DNA of 64,000 nt from Bos javanicus (Eukaryota; Chordata; Mammalia; Artiodactyla; Bovidae): NCBI RefSeq assembly GCF_032452875.1, contig NC_083871.1, forward strand, positions 5,679,692 to 5,743,691, written 5' to 3'. Below are positions 34,196 to 44,548 of the stretch, piece after piece. The notes beneath the pieces were generated by a model. The model was not told where the DNA came from. It searched no databases and saw only the letters and a program-made list of their open reading frames with translations. The number at the start of each line of letters is the position of its first letter. The stretch's first letter is position 1. Made by a program: the position numbers and the translations under genes.

Positions 34196-35608
34196 AACAT
34201 CATTTCATGTGACTTAGCCATCTGTGTGTCTTCTGCAGATAAATGTCTATTTAGATCTTCTGCTCATTTCTTGATTTTGTTACTTTAAAGCTGTGTGATC
34301 TATTTGTATATTTTGGAAATTAATCCCTTGTTGGGGGCATTGCTTGCAAATATTTTCTCCCATTCCATAGGTTATCTTTTCCTTTTGTTTATGGTTTCCA
34401 TTGCTGTACAAAATCTTTAAAGACATGGAAGCAACCTAACTGTCCATTGACAGATGAATGGATAAAGAAGATATGGTACATACATATCATGGAATATTAC
34501 CCAACCATAAAAAAGAATGAAAAAATGCCATTGGCAGCAACATGGATGGACCTAGAAACTGTCATACAAAGTCATAAAAAGAAAGACAAATGTCATCATA
34601 TACCATTTACATATGGAATCTAATAAAATGATACAAATGAACTTATTTACAAAACAGGCTCACAGACATAGAAAACAAACTTATGGTTACCAAAGGGGAA
34701 AGGAAGAGAGGGATAAATTATGAGTGTAGGATTAAAATACATACATTACAATATATAAAATAGATGACCAACAAGGACCTATTGTATAGCACAGGGAACT
34801 ATATTCAATGCCTTGTAATAACCTACAATGGAAAAGAATCTGAAAAAAAAAAAAAATATATATATATATATATATGAGTCACTTTGCTATACACCAGAAA
34901 CATAACATTGTAAATTAACTACACTTCAATTTTTTTAAGTATTTTAAAAAGATTAACTGAGGCAAACAAATGATTAAAGCAAGATAAGGTGGCATCTGAA
35001 GCCTCAGGCTCCTCTTCCCTGGCTCCTCTGTCTCAGACTCCACCTCCAGCACCACCTTGTTCCTTCCTGTCTATACCTTCTCTATATTTTCAATTCCCCA
35101 ACACCAGTTCTCTTGCTGAACTTCCTCTCTTCTCTGAAACTCTCCCCACTCCTCTTCCTTCTGATTTGTCAGTTCCTTTAAAATTAAGCATTCTCAGGAC
35201 CCAGAGACTAAAGCCTTAATTTCTTACCTTCCATGAACCAAAACAGAGCTGAGCCATAGTCAAATATTTTCCCAAAGTAATGAGAAATCCTCACTGATTT
35301 GCTGAGGAATTTAATATAGTCATTCAAACTTATCAACCTGATTTCTCTGACTTATATCAGCTGGTTCACATGCTTTTCGGTGAAGGCCAGGCCCAGCATT
35401 GAATAAAAACCACTAATTGAGAAAATCCCCAAAGGTCTCCAGGATTACAGTTGGGAGATCAGCCCACTAACTTTTTATGGGATGAGGCTCAAGCAATTGC
35501 TCAGTGACTTCATTCAGCAAACCCTGGAGCTTTTCTAAGGCCTCTTTTTAGGACAAAATTTAGTCTTGTGCACAAAATATCAGCTGAACCTGTTCATGAC
35601 TACTATGA

Positions 35609-35815
35609 AAAGTGAAAGTGAAGTCACTCAGTCGTGTCCGACTCTGTGACCCCATGGGCTGTAGCCTACTAGATTCCTCCGTCCATGGGATTTTCCAGGC
35701 AAGAATACTGGAGTGGGTTGCCATTTCCTTCTCCAGGAGATCTTCCTGACCCAGGGATTAAACCCAGGTCTCCCGCATTGTAGGCAGACGCTTTACCATC
35801 TGAGCCATCTTCAGA
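35609..35815 (-). mobile_element. Bov-tA SINE inside gag
   Basis: Reverse-oriented copy from GTGAAAGTGAAGTCACTCAG to CGCTTTACCATCTGAGCCAT. Capsid-like gag text continues on both sides. Confidence 0.92.
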
Positions 35816-35927
35816 TTGTTTTTAAAGAAAATTCTGGTCTTCCTTCAATTGTGGGTCCCACCTGCACAGTTTTAACTCTACTTATTGATGGGCTGACCCA
35901 GGACTTTTCCATTCTAATAAAAATGAA

Positions 35928-36122
35928 CAGGATAAGGACAGTGGTCCAGTGGTTGGGACTTCACCTCTCACTGCAGGGGGTTGAGGTTTGATCCCTGGTC
36001 AAGGAGGTAAGATTCCCTATGCCTGGTGGCCAAAAATCAAAACGTAAAACAGAAGCAATAATTGTAACAAATTCAGTAAAGACTTTTAAAAATGTTCCAC
36101 ATTAAAAAATAAATAAATAAAC
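35928..36122 (+). mobile_element. CHR-type tRNA SINE (short form)
   Basis: Contains AGTGGTCCAGTGGTTGGGAC and GAGGTTTGATCCCTGGTCAA, then a simple body and AAAAAATAAATAAATAAA tail. Lies between gag and the following pro-proximal sequence. Confidence 0.8.
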
Positions 36123-36439
36123 ACTGCTCACTCCAGATTTGGTTAATCTGGCAAACTAGCTCTTTCACACTCTTGAGATGAGTCACCTCAAAGGAAGAGC
36201 ACCAAAGTTCTAATCTTCAACTCCAGCAAAAAGAGTCTCCTAAACAAAACTAAAACCCTTTTAGTTTCTGCTACTGTTGAAAAGAGCCAGGGACATTAGG
36301 AAAGAGACTGTTACAAATCTAAGCTCTTCAGGTACTTCAGCCTTCTAACCAGCCTTTCCCAGTCCTCCCAATTCTTAAGACACGTGGCTCCACGGACCAG
36401 GCTCTTTCCAATCCCCCTCTTATTTAGCTTAGAGAAACG

Positions 36440-36565
36440 TTTCTCCAGATGGGGGAATGAGTTTCTTCTATTCCTAACTGATACCAGAGCCACAGTCTTG
36501 GAGCTCAAACCCCTACCATAAACAGGCCATGCCCCAGAGGACAAACACATCTCAAACAATGGCAA
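36440..36565 (+). pseudogene. Protease (pro) remnant
   Basis: Retroviral aspartic protease is recognised by D-T-G. Near 36475-36495 the translation reads LTDTRAT, so the active-site glycine is replaced by arginine. The frame is lost within the next 70 bases, where a Bov-A2 begins. Short and diverged, so the call depends on position between gag and pol. Confidence 0.55.
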
Positions 36566-36570
36566 TTTCT

Positions 36571-36835
36571 GCTGCTGCTGCTGCTAAGTCACTTCAGTCA
36601 TGTCTGATTCTGTGCGACCCCATAGACGGCAGCCCACCAGGGTCCCCCGTCCCTGGGATTCTCCAGGCAAGAACACTGGAGTGGGCTGCCATTTCCTTCT
36701 CCAATGCATGAAAGTGAAAAGTGAAAGTGAAGTCGCTCAGTCATGTCTGACCCTCAGCAACCCCATGGACTGCAGCCTTCCAGGCTCCTCTGTCCATGGG
36801 ATTTTCCAGGCAGGAGTACTGGAGTGGGGTGCCAT
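36571..36835 (-). mobile_element. Bov-A2 dimeric SINE inside pro-pol
   Basis: Starts with (CTG)n from the reversed AGC tail, then two Bov-A units joined by CATTTCCTTCTCCAATGCAT and GTGAAAGTGAAGTCGCTCAG. Reverse orientation, non-coding. Confidence 0.93.
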
Positions 36836-37847
36836 GAGCCTCAAAAGGTTCTAAACATATTCCCTTTTATGTAGGCCCTTTGAGAGAAACATAACCTTTT
36901 CTCCTTAGTGTCTCTACCCCTATCCAGTCATTAGACTGAGACTTCTTAGAGAAGTATCATGCTGAAATGTATTTCTCCCCAAAGGGGGAAAGGATTCAAG
37001 AAAATGATGGTAGTCATCAAAGTAACCCCCCATGTGAATTAAATGACCCTTTGGTGTCTTTTATTTCCTCTCTCTCTCACGGCACAAGAGCTGATTCTGA
37101 AAGTGCTGATCATTGGTCCCTGTTGAATCAGCTACCATCCTCCTCATGGGGAAAATTTCCAACTGATATTGGCAAAATTCACAGTGCTCCTCTCATCAAG
37201 ATTCAAACAGACTCCTCAAAATCTGTCTGCAGAATTAATCAGAAGTTCTTCAAGGTAAAAAGTTCATAATAGAAGATCAATAGAAGATAACTGTCCCTTG
37301 TACTAGTCCTGAAATGTTTCCATTTTAATGGTGAGAAAACCTAAAGGCTAAGGATGGAGGGTTGTCTAGGTCCTCAGAGTGATAAACAAGCATTGCTATC
37401 CCTTAATACCCTGTTGTTCCTCACCATTCTGTGCTACTATTCATAACATCTGTTCCCCACAGGAAGTAAATTCTTAAGTGTAATCATCAGGGCATCTTTA
37501 GAGAAGATGCCTTCATTAGAAATGAAGACAATTAGAAGAAGACTTGGATAGTAAAGCCTCTGGGTTCTACTGAGAGTTCTCACAAACCTGATCTGGATGA
37601 TGTAAAATTCCCCACAGGTGGTTCTACTGTTGCAATGTGTGGATTTGCTTCTTTGCTCTCCTGCTCAAGCCTCCCTTCAGGAAGACAGCATCCACTGCTA
37701 AAACCTTTAGCTTTAAAATGACCTAAGTTCTAAAAAAAAAAAAAAAAATGCAGTTTGCCGAAACCCAGATTTGATATTTAGGGCATCTGATATCAAAACA
37801 GGGGTACCTCTAGATCCAGAGAAATTTCATAATACCCTAAGTTTCCC

Positions 37848-37955
37848 TGACTCAACAGACATGAGTTTGGGTGGGTGATGGACAGGGAGGCCTGGCATGC
37901 TCTGGTTCATGGCGTCGCAAAGAGTCAGACACGACTGAGCAACTGAACTGAAATG
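37848..37955 (+). mobile_element. Very short BovB 3' tail inside pol
   Basis: Only about 108 bp: GATGGACAGGGAGGCCTGGC to CTGAGCAACTGAACTGAAAT. Flanked by AAGTTTCCC at 37839-37847 and 37956-37964. Shows how short a BovB insertion can be. Confidence 0.92.
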
Positions 37956-38018
37956 AAGTTTCCCCATTCCCAAAACTAAGCACCAGCTATGACGTTTTCT
38001 CATGGTAGTTGATTATTG

Positions 38019-38140
38019 GGCTTCTCTGGTGGCTCAGACAGTAAAAGAATCTGCCTGCAATGCAGGGGACCTGGGTTCGATCCCCGGATTGGGAAGATTC
38101 CCTCAAGAAGGGTGTGGATACCCACTCCAGTATTCTTGCC
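38019..38140 (+). mobile_element. Truncated Bov-tA SINE
   Basis: Head GGGCTTCTCTGGTGGCTCAG and GGGTTCGATCCCCGGATTGG, ending abruptly at CCAGTATTCTTGCC. The 3' half is missing. Confidence 0.9.
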
Positions 38141-38744
38141 AAAACGGGGTTCCCAATTTCCCTTAAGGCCAAACTCTGTATATTTTACTCAACAGTAACA
38201 ACCCCACTATAATTCTGGGGAAGAACTGGTGACATAAACTTAAATGTTCTAAAAACAGTTTGATGATCTCACCTGTCCTTGGGTATCCAAATTATCATAT
38301 CCCCCTTTTCCTTTTGAATATGCAAAAGAAGGGAATGCCCCTGGGGTACTCACCCAAAGTGTGGTGACTACCATTGACCCTTAGGGTATAATAGGCAGCA
38401 ACTAGATGTGGTGGCATAAGGATATCCTTCTTCCCTTAGAGCCATCATGACCGCTGCTCTTCTGGTTGAGGCCACAGAAAAATCACTGTGGGACCCCCTT
38501 TACTGATCCTTGTACCTCATTCCATAGAAACTCTTCTGAATTGTCATCACACTCAACAATTCTGTCATCGGCCTCAATCCCTACGAAGACATTGCTCTTC
38601 ACATAAACCTTTACCATTATGACATCATAACGCTGTGTTATAATGTTAACTCTGCTACTCTTTCCCCTTCCGTCATCGGCAGTCTCGCATTACTGTTTAG
38701 CACTGACTGGCAGAGCACCTCCTGACTGCTCATGATGATCTACA

Positions 38745-38948
38745 GGAAACTCCACAGTGGCAAAGAATCCACCTGCCAATGCAGGAGACGCGGATTTGAT
38801 TCCTGGCTTGGGGAAGATTCCCTGGAGGAGGAAAAGGCAACCCACTCTAGTATTCTTGCCTGGAAAATGCCATGGACATAGGAGCCTGGTGGCCCACAGT
38901 CCATGGGGTCTCAGAAGAGTCATAACTACTTAGTTACTGAGCACACAC
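38745..38948 (+). mobile_element. Bov-tA SINE
   Basis: From CAGGAAACTCCACAGTGGCA to the Bov-A end near AGAGTCATAACTACTTAGTT. Lies between reverse transcriptase-like and RNase H-like text. Confidence 0.88.
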
Positions 38949-39924
38949 GCAGCTCCCTGACAACGCTGTCTTCTCATGGTCCACCGGTGGTTCTTATTTA
39001 AAAGGTGATGACGGCTACTGTGTGGGGCACACTATTGCAACTCCTTTTAATGTTCAGGCAGCACATTTACCTATGGCTACTGCAGCCCATCAGACTGAAT
39101 TTTACACTCTTACATGAGTGTACACTTTACCCAGCAACAAAACCGCTAATATTTATACTGATACTGTATATACTTTTGGAGTAGCTCATGATTTTGGAAA
39201 GTTATGGAAGCAACATGGCTTCCTTACTTACAGTGGAAATACAATTTTAAATGGCCCCTATGGTCAGAAATCAAATGTAATACTTTTGCCTGACACTTTA
39301 GCTATTACTAAGATTCCAGGAAAATTCTAAACCTGACTCTCTGGGAGCTAAGGGAAATTACTTTGCTAATGTTTCTGAAACAATGCTGCCCTTAAAGGGA
39401 CCAATAGCAGGCAAACCTTTATCACAGTCCAAAGGGATATCTCTCCAAATGATAACTTAGGAAAACAGGCTAGAGGGGCCCAAAAATTGGCCTCAGGAAA
39501 CGAAAAACATCAGAAAAATCAACAATTGTTGGTACAATAAAAAAAAGAAAGTTCTGGTTCAGACCATATAACAACCCAGTCCTACTGGAGTGCCTAGATT
39601 CCCATTCCTCACCATTGTTCATGCACTGAACCACTGATCTACTGACAAAATGATAGCCATCATGAACAAATCTGGCAGGAAAACATTAACAAGGCTATAA
39701 AATGTGCCTACCTCACTTTCTCACTGTTCAAAATACACATCAGGGAATCCTGTACTGTTCCCAGTCATTTTAAGCTGCTTAATGGATCATTCAAGGTCTG
39801 GCGAGTAGATTTCATCAACTTCCTCCATATCATGGATATAAATATGTTTTAGTCATGATCTGTGTGTTTTCACACTCAACTGAGCCTTTCCCTTGCAGAT
39901 GGGTCACTGCCTTTTCTGTGGCTA

Positions 39925-40045
39925 AAAGGTCCTTACAGTCGGTTTGCTGTGGTTGTGGACCCCAAATTGCAACTCTTTGTTAATCTCAAATAAATTCACT
40001 TATGTTGTTGTAGAAATAACTTCAGTTTATTGTTTTTGGTCAACA
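39925..40045 (+). mobile_element. 3' LTR stub of the provirus
   Basis: Aligns by eye to the U5 end of the 5' LTR: TTTGCTGTGGTTG, CAAATTGCAACTCTTTGTTA and TGTAGAAATAACTTCAGTTT, ending GGTCAACA. It is about a third of the LTR length. The rest of the 3' LTR and env are missing, which points to an internal deletion. Confidence 0.75.
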
Positions 40046-40189
40046 CACACACATCAAATTGTTTAAAACCAATGATAAAGAAATCCTGAAAGCAGCAAGA
40101 GAAAAAGAACACATCACACGCAACAAAACAAAGTAGACTATAGACTTCTTGCCAGAAACATGCAGAGCTTAAGTCAGACAGGGGGAGGA

Positions 40190-41018
40190 AGACACAGACT
40201 TCGTTCCATTGTGCTTCACTTTAGTGTTTCACCAACACTGTGCTTCTTATGAGCTGAAGGTTTACGGCAACCCTTCGTTGTCTACCGGTGCCAATTTTCC
40301 AACAGCATTGGCTCACTGTATGTCTCTGTGCCACATTTTTGTAAACCTTACAATATTTCAAAATTTTCACTATTAGCGTACTTGTCATAGTGACTTGTAA
40401 TCAATGGCCTTTAATGTTACTATTGTAATTGCTTTGGGCACAACCAACTGTGCCGTATAAAACTGAACTTAATAAATGTGTGTCCTGAGTGCTCCACTGA
40501 CTGACTGTTCCCACATCTCTCTCCCTCTCCTCGGGCCTCCCTATTCTCTGAGACATAACGATATTGAAATACCTTAAATTTACACAATGTTATGTCCAAT
40601 GTTATGTCCTGAAATGACCTCAGACTATGCAAGTGAAAGGATTAGTCAACTTCTGTGGCAAACTTTGTTGCTGCCTTAAGAGACGGCCACAGCCACTCCA
40701 ACCTTTATCCATTACCACCCTGATCAGTTAGCAGCCATCAACATCAAGGCAAGACCTTCCACCAGCAAAAGGATTACAACTTGCTAAAGGCTCAGATGAT
40801 GTTTAGCGTTTTTTAGCAAAAAAATTTTTTTTTAATTTAGGGATGAACACTGTTTTTTTAGACATAATGCCATTGCACATTTAACAGACCACAGTGTAGT
40901 TAAACGTAACTCATGTGTGCACTGAGAAACAAAAAATTCATGTGACTCACTTTATTGTGATATTTGCTTTATTGTGGTGGTCTGGAACTGAACCCGTAAT
41001 ATCTCCAAGGTCTGCCTC
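40190..41018 (+). mobile_element. Tigger1-derived DNA transposon, internally deleted
   Basis: Left end GTTCCATTGTGCTTCACTTT and right end TTTATTGTGGTGGTCTGGAA, ACTGAACCCGTAATATCTCC are the diverged Tigger1 (pogo/Tc1-mariner) inverted-repeat ends. Internal blocks match: CAACAGCATTTGCTC-like sequence near 40305, CCTCGGGCCTCCCTATTCTC, and CAGCAGCCATCAACATC-like text near 40730. About 830 bp against roughly 2.4 kb for the full element, so the transposase gene is lost. Confidence 0.88.
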
Positions 41019-41224
41019 TCTGTATGATGTCACTTACATGTGGGATGTAATAAAGCTAGATTCATAAAAACAGAGTAAGATGGTTACTAGGAGCTGGTTG
41101 TGGGGCTAACAGGTGAAAAGTTGTTGAAGGAGACAAACTCACAATGAGTAGATGAATGTGTCCTAGAAATCTAATATATAGTATAGTGAATACAGACAAC
41201 ATCATATATATATATATATATATA

Positions 41225-41452
41225 CTGCTGCTAAGTCTCTTCAGTCGTGTCCAACTCTGTGCGACCCCATGGACTGCAGCCTACCAGGCTTCTCCGTCCA
41301 TGGGATTCTCCAGGCAAGAACACTGGAGTGGGTTGCCATTTCCTTCTCCAATGCATGAAAGTGGCAAGTGAAAGTGAAGTCGCTCAGTCGTGTCCGACTC
41401 TTAGCGACCCCATGGACTGCAGCCTGCCAGGCTCCTCCATCCATGGGATGTA
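41225..41452 (-). mobile_element. Bov-A2 SINE
   Basis: Two reversed Bov-A units joined by CAATGCATGAAAGTGGCAAG; the second unit stops early at CATCCATGGGATG. It follows a (TA)n run at about 41203-41224. Confidence 0.92.
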
Positions 41453-41465
41453 ACCAAATCAACAC

Positions 41466-41692
41466 ATTATTGTTGCTGTTGTTGTTTAGTGCTAAGTTGC
41501 ATCCAACTCTTTTGCGACCCCATGGGCTATAGCCTGCCATGTTCCTCTGTCAATGAGATTTTCCAGGTTAAGAATCTGGAGTGGGTTGCCATTTCCTTCT
41601 CCAGGGGATCTTCCCAACCCAGGGACTGAACCTATTTCTTCTGCATCACAGACAGATTTTTTTTTAACCGTTGAGCCACCTGAGAAGACCAG
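41466..41692 (-). mobile_element. Bov-tA SINE
   Basis: Reverse-oriented, from TTGTTGCTGTTGTTGTTTAG to GTTGAGCCACCTGAGAAGAC. Confidence 0.9.
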
Positions 41693-41754
41693 TCAACACA
41701 AGGTATACCTTAAATTTACACGTTATATCCAACACATTTAAATAAATTTTTTCA

Positions 41755-41880
41755 CCTTATCATATTTTTATTGGAATATAATTGCTTTACAATGTTGTGT
41801 TATTTTCTGCTGTACAATGAAGTGAATCAGCTATGTGTACACATATATCCCCTTCCTCTTGGACCTCTCTCCCAGGTAAC
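41755..41880 (-). mobile_element. L1 3' end
   Basis: TTATTGGAATATAATTGCTT and CTGCTGTACAATGAAGTGAA are the reversed L1 3' terminus. Preceding 41018-41224 also resembles L1 3' UTR text (GATGTCACTTACATGTGGGA). Confidence 0.8.
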
Positions 41881-41982
41881 ACACTGCCTGAAACTAATAA
41901 AGCAATGTCTTCAAAGTATTAAACCAGAAACTCCCCACAGAATTTTATGTCTAGTGAAAATATCCATCCAAAAAAACAATGA

Positions 41983-42178
41983 AGTTAATATAAACAGGGC
42001 CCTACTGTATAGCATAAGGAACTATACTCAGTATCTTATGATAACCTATAATGAAAAAGAATCTGAAAAAGAACAGATATATATGTATAATATATATGCA
42101 TAACTGAAACACTTTGCTGTACACTTGAAACTAACACAACACTGTAAATTAACTATACCTCAATAGAATCTTTTTTAA
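41983..42178 (+). mobile_element. L1 3' end
   Basis: CCTACTGTATAGCATAAGGA, ATGATAACCTATAATGAAAA, CACTTTGCTGTACACTTGAA and CTATACCTCAATAGAATC form the forward L1 terminus, inserted in L1M sequence. Confidence 0.85.
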
Positions 42179-42385
42179 ATAAATGAGGAAAATGAAAACT
42201 TTCAGACATGAAAAAGCTTTCAAAGCATACACCAGCAGATTCACAGCACAAAAACCTACCCTTCCTTCAGGCAGAAGGAAAATGGCACCAAATGGAAATA
42301 TGTGTCTACACAAAGGTATAACAAGCACACACAAGTGTGTGGGTAGTACAAAAGATCTATTTTCCTGGTTTTTAAAAAGTCTTTA

Positions 42386-42673
42386 GGGGCTTACCTGATG
42401 TCTCAGTGGTAAAGAATCTGCCTGCCAATACAGAACATCTGGGTTCAACCCCTGATCTGGGAAGATCCCACATGCTGCAAAACATCTAAGCCCATGGACT
42501 ACAACTATTGAGCCTGTGCTCTTCAACCAGAGAAGCCACTGCAATGAGGAGGCCATGCATTGTAACTAGAGAGTAGTACCCCGTTTTCCACATCTGGAGA
42601 AAAAGCCCATGCAGCAACAAAGACCCCAGCACAGCCAAAAATAAATAAAGAAACTTATTAAAAGATAAATGAA
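42386..42673 (+). mobile_element. CHR-2-type tRNA SINE
   Basis: Head GGGGCTTACCTGATGTCTCA, long body with CATGGACTACAACTATTGAG, tail CAGCACAGCCAAAAATAAAT. Flanked by TAAAAAGTCTTTA (42373-42385) and TAAAAAATCTTTA (42674-42686). Confidence 0.92.
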
Positions 42674-42705
42674 TAAAAAATCTTTAAAATATAATTGATT
42701 GCTTC

Positions 42706-43290
42706 AGTCAGTTCAGTTCAGTTCAGTCCCTCAGTCGTGTCCGACTCTTTGTGACCCCATGAATCGCAGCACGCCAGGCCTCCCTGTCCATCACCAACTC
42801 CCGGAGTTCACTCAGACTCACGTCCATCAAGTCAGTGATGCCATCCAGCCATCTCATCCTCTGTTGTCCCCTTCTCCTCCTGCCCCCAATCCCTCCCAGC
42901 ATCAGAGTCTTTTCCAATGAGTCAACTCTTCGCATGAGGTGGCCAAAGTACTGGAGTTTCAGCTTTAGCATCATTCCTTCCAGAGAACACCCAGGGCTGA
43001 TCTCCTTTAGAATGGATTGGTTGGATCTTCTTGCAGTCCAAGGGACTCAAGAGTCTTCTCCAACACCACAGTTCAAAAGCATCAATTCTTCAGTGCTCAG
43101 CTTTCTTCACAGTCCAACTCTCGCATCCATACATGACCACTGGAAAAACCACAGCCTTGACTAGACAGACCTTTGTTGGCAAAGTAATGTCTCTGCTTTT
43201 GAATATGCTATCTAGGTTGGTCATAACTGTTCTTCCAAGGAGTAAGCGTCTTTTAATTTCATGGCTGCAGTCACCATCTGCAGTGATTTT
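42706..43290 (-). mobile_element. BovB 3' fragment
   Basis: Reverse-oriented, from the ACTGA terminus to the ITADGDC coding region. An 83-codon minus-strand frame at 42723-42974 carries RRRRGQQRMRWLDGITDLM. A one-base-scale deletion near 43046 (GGGACTCAAGAG) breaks the frame further upstream. Confidence 0.95.
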
Positions 43291-43444
43291 TACAGATGTC
43301 CTGAGGAGTTTATAATGTATATAGACATTACAGGCATTATAATGATGCCTAGGGGCCAGGAAGAGACTGAAGCACCCTGGGGGTAGGTTCTTAGAGTGAT
43401 GTGAGTACCTACCACCTCCTACCCATGTGTTTCGGTGCTTGGAG

Positions 43445-43600
43445 AGCTAGTTTGAAATCCTGGTTTCTTGTAGAGCTTTGAGAGACAAAGGGAAGGTCCA
43501 CTGATGTTTCTGAACCTCGCTTTTATCTTCTATCAACAGGGGATAACAATTTTTATCATTGCTATTCATGTGGTTCATAAGACATTTTAGAAATTCACAA
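43445..43600 (+). mobile_element. MIR SINE
   Basis: MIR-like order: GAAATCCTGGTTTCTTG, TTTCTGAACCTCGCTTTTAT, GGGGATAACAATTTTTATCA. Diverged. Confidence 0.6.
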
Positions 43601-44548
43601 TCTCGCATCCTGCCTCATACCTACTGAACCAGAATTTTCATTATAACAAGCTTCTCGTGTGACTCATACATAACAAAGATGGGCAATCAATGCATGGAGA
43701 CCCAGTGGGCGGAGAACAGAAGCAAGCGCCTTCTCTGAGTGAACACACTGCTTCCTGGTACAGTGTCCTTGCTGCCAGAACACAAGCCCCCAGGCATGCG
43801 TCCTGCACTAATGGCCAGGATGATCTCAAGACCAGACAATGATGTTATAGCCATTTTTAGACTTGCTAACAGGCCCCGTAGGTGAGAGGCAAGTGCCTGG
43901 TGTGTGTACAACTACAGCGGAGGAAAGTGCTGGTGGTGACCAGCGGTGACCAGTGGTGAGGGGCATGTGACAGGGCTTGCCCCTAGCCCACCTGTGTCCT
44001 ACCGGGTCCCACCATCACTCTGGAATGACAATCAAGGCCTTGAGAGATGCCTGGCATCATGCAAATCAACAGCTTTTTTGTGGACCTTTTTTTGGCTATT
44101 TTCTTGTAAACCTTGGACTACAACTTCTGTAAATGTATATGAACATATCTCTCTTTCTTAGCAAGAGAGTGGATTTCCTGGCAGCGGGTCAGGGCAGGGC
44201 TTCCCTCTGTGTTGGGAGAGCAGAAGGGGAGGCTCCAGCTTCTCTGCAGCCCTGCATTCCTGGTGGTGTTGCTGTCTTTCCCACCCTGGGGGAAGAGTAA
44301 GCAGCCCCTGCTCACCTGAGAGCTTAGGCTCAGGGACAGAGGTTGTGAGTTTTCTGGAATGTGCAGGGTGTGGCAAGTTGCTGTATCTTCCTTGAGGTAT
44401 GGACAGGAAATCTGGCTCCGGAAGCCAGCTGGAAGTGGATTCTTTGTGGCTGGGTATTTATTCATGTTGTTATCTTCTCAGGCCATTGGCTATGGTTCCC
44501 TTGCCTCTATAATGGGGAGCCCAGTTCCACCGTCTGTGGTGGGGATCA
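43601..44548. other. Unassigned DNA
   Basis: No repeat family recognised. Open frames up to 115 codons (44118-44465, minus strand) lack any domain I know. A short GGTGACCAG duplication lies near 43934-43958. Confidence 0.5.

Larger units (their letters stand above)
33232..34951 (+). mobile_element. 5'-inverted (twin-primed) L1 inside gag
   Basis: The left segment (33232 to about 34420) is L1 in reverse orientation. The right segment (34421-34951) is L1 3' end in forward orientation with an A-rich tail. Both start from the same L1 position: GACATGGAAGCAACCTAA appears reversed at 33232-33251 and forward at 34422-34439. A perfect 13-bp duplication ATTAACTGAGGCA flanks the whole (33219-33231 and 34952-34964). 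An A14(TA)n run lies at 34843-34875. Three Bov-tA copies later entered the inverted arm. Confidence 0.93.
33046..35927 (+). pseudogene. gag remnant of the provirus
   Basis: Gag builds the retroviral core. A 70-codon frame starts at 33046 (MAIMGTSEIPKL) and is cut by an L1 insertion at 33232. After the insertion, 34989-35219 is a proline-rich stretch like gammaretroviral p12. From about 35250 to 35608 the text is capsid-like in several frames. A Bov-tA interrupts it at 35609-35815, and it resumes at 35816-35927 before another SINE. Stops and frameshifts throughout; described only as a fossil. Confidence 0.75.
36840..39924 (+). pseudogene. pol remnant (reverse transcriptase, RNase H, integrase)
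   Basis: Pol copies viral RNA and inserts the DNA. A 100-codon frame at 36967-37269 leads into reverse transcriptase-like text up to about 38700. RNase H is clearest: ATAAHQTEFYTLT near 39075-39115 and NIYTDTVYTFGVAHDFGKLW in the frame at 39118-39330. Integrase-like text follows at about 39600-39920, including a core sequence with VWRVDFINFLHIMD-type similarity at 39795-39840. Stops, frameshifts, a BovB tail and two Bov-tA copies break it, and it runs directly into LTR sequence. Confidence 0.8.
31981..40045 (+). mobile_element. Endogenous gammaretrovirus-like (ERV1) provirus, env-less and broken
   Basis: Order on the plus strand: 5' LTR (31981-32352), primer-binding region, leader, gag, pro, pol, then a 3' LTR stub (about 39925-40045). 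L1M sequence flanks both sides and a 4-bp CACA duplication is possible (31977-31980 and 40046-40049), which fits ERV1 integration. No env-like sequence is present between integrase and LTR stub. All genes carry stops and frameshifts, and later transposons split gag, pro and pol. It is a fossil with no coding potential for particles. Confidence 0.85.
30850..43385 (+). mobile_element. Second ancient L1M element, host of provirus and Tigger
   Basis: Plus-strand L1M blocks appear in order: 5' region (30850-31270; AACCAAGCTCTCACGCCTCA), ORF1-like sequence (31505-31980; AAACCACAGACCCAACAATC), resumption after the provirus (40050-40189; AAATTGTTTAAAACCAATGA), further pieces at 41885-41980, 42190-42385 (CTTCCTTCAGGCAGAAGGAA) and 42674-42703, and 43300-43385 (GGAGTTTATAATGTATATAG). 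Insertions are a SINE, the provirus, Tigger1, L1 tails, Bov-A2, Bov-tA, another SINE and BovB. No frame survives. Confidence 0.7.
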
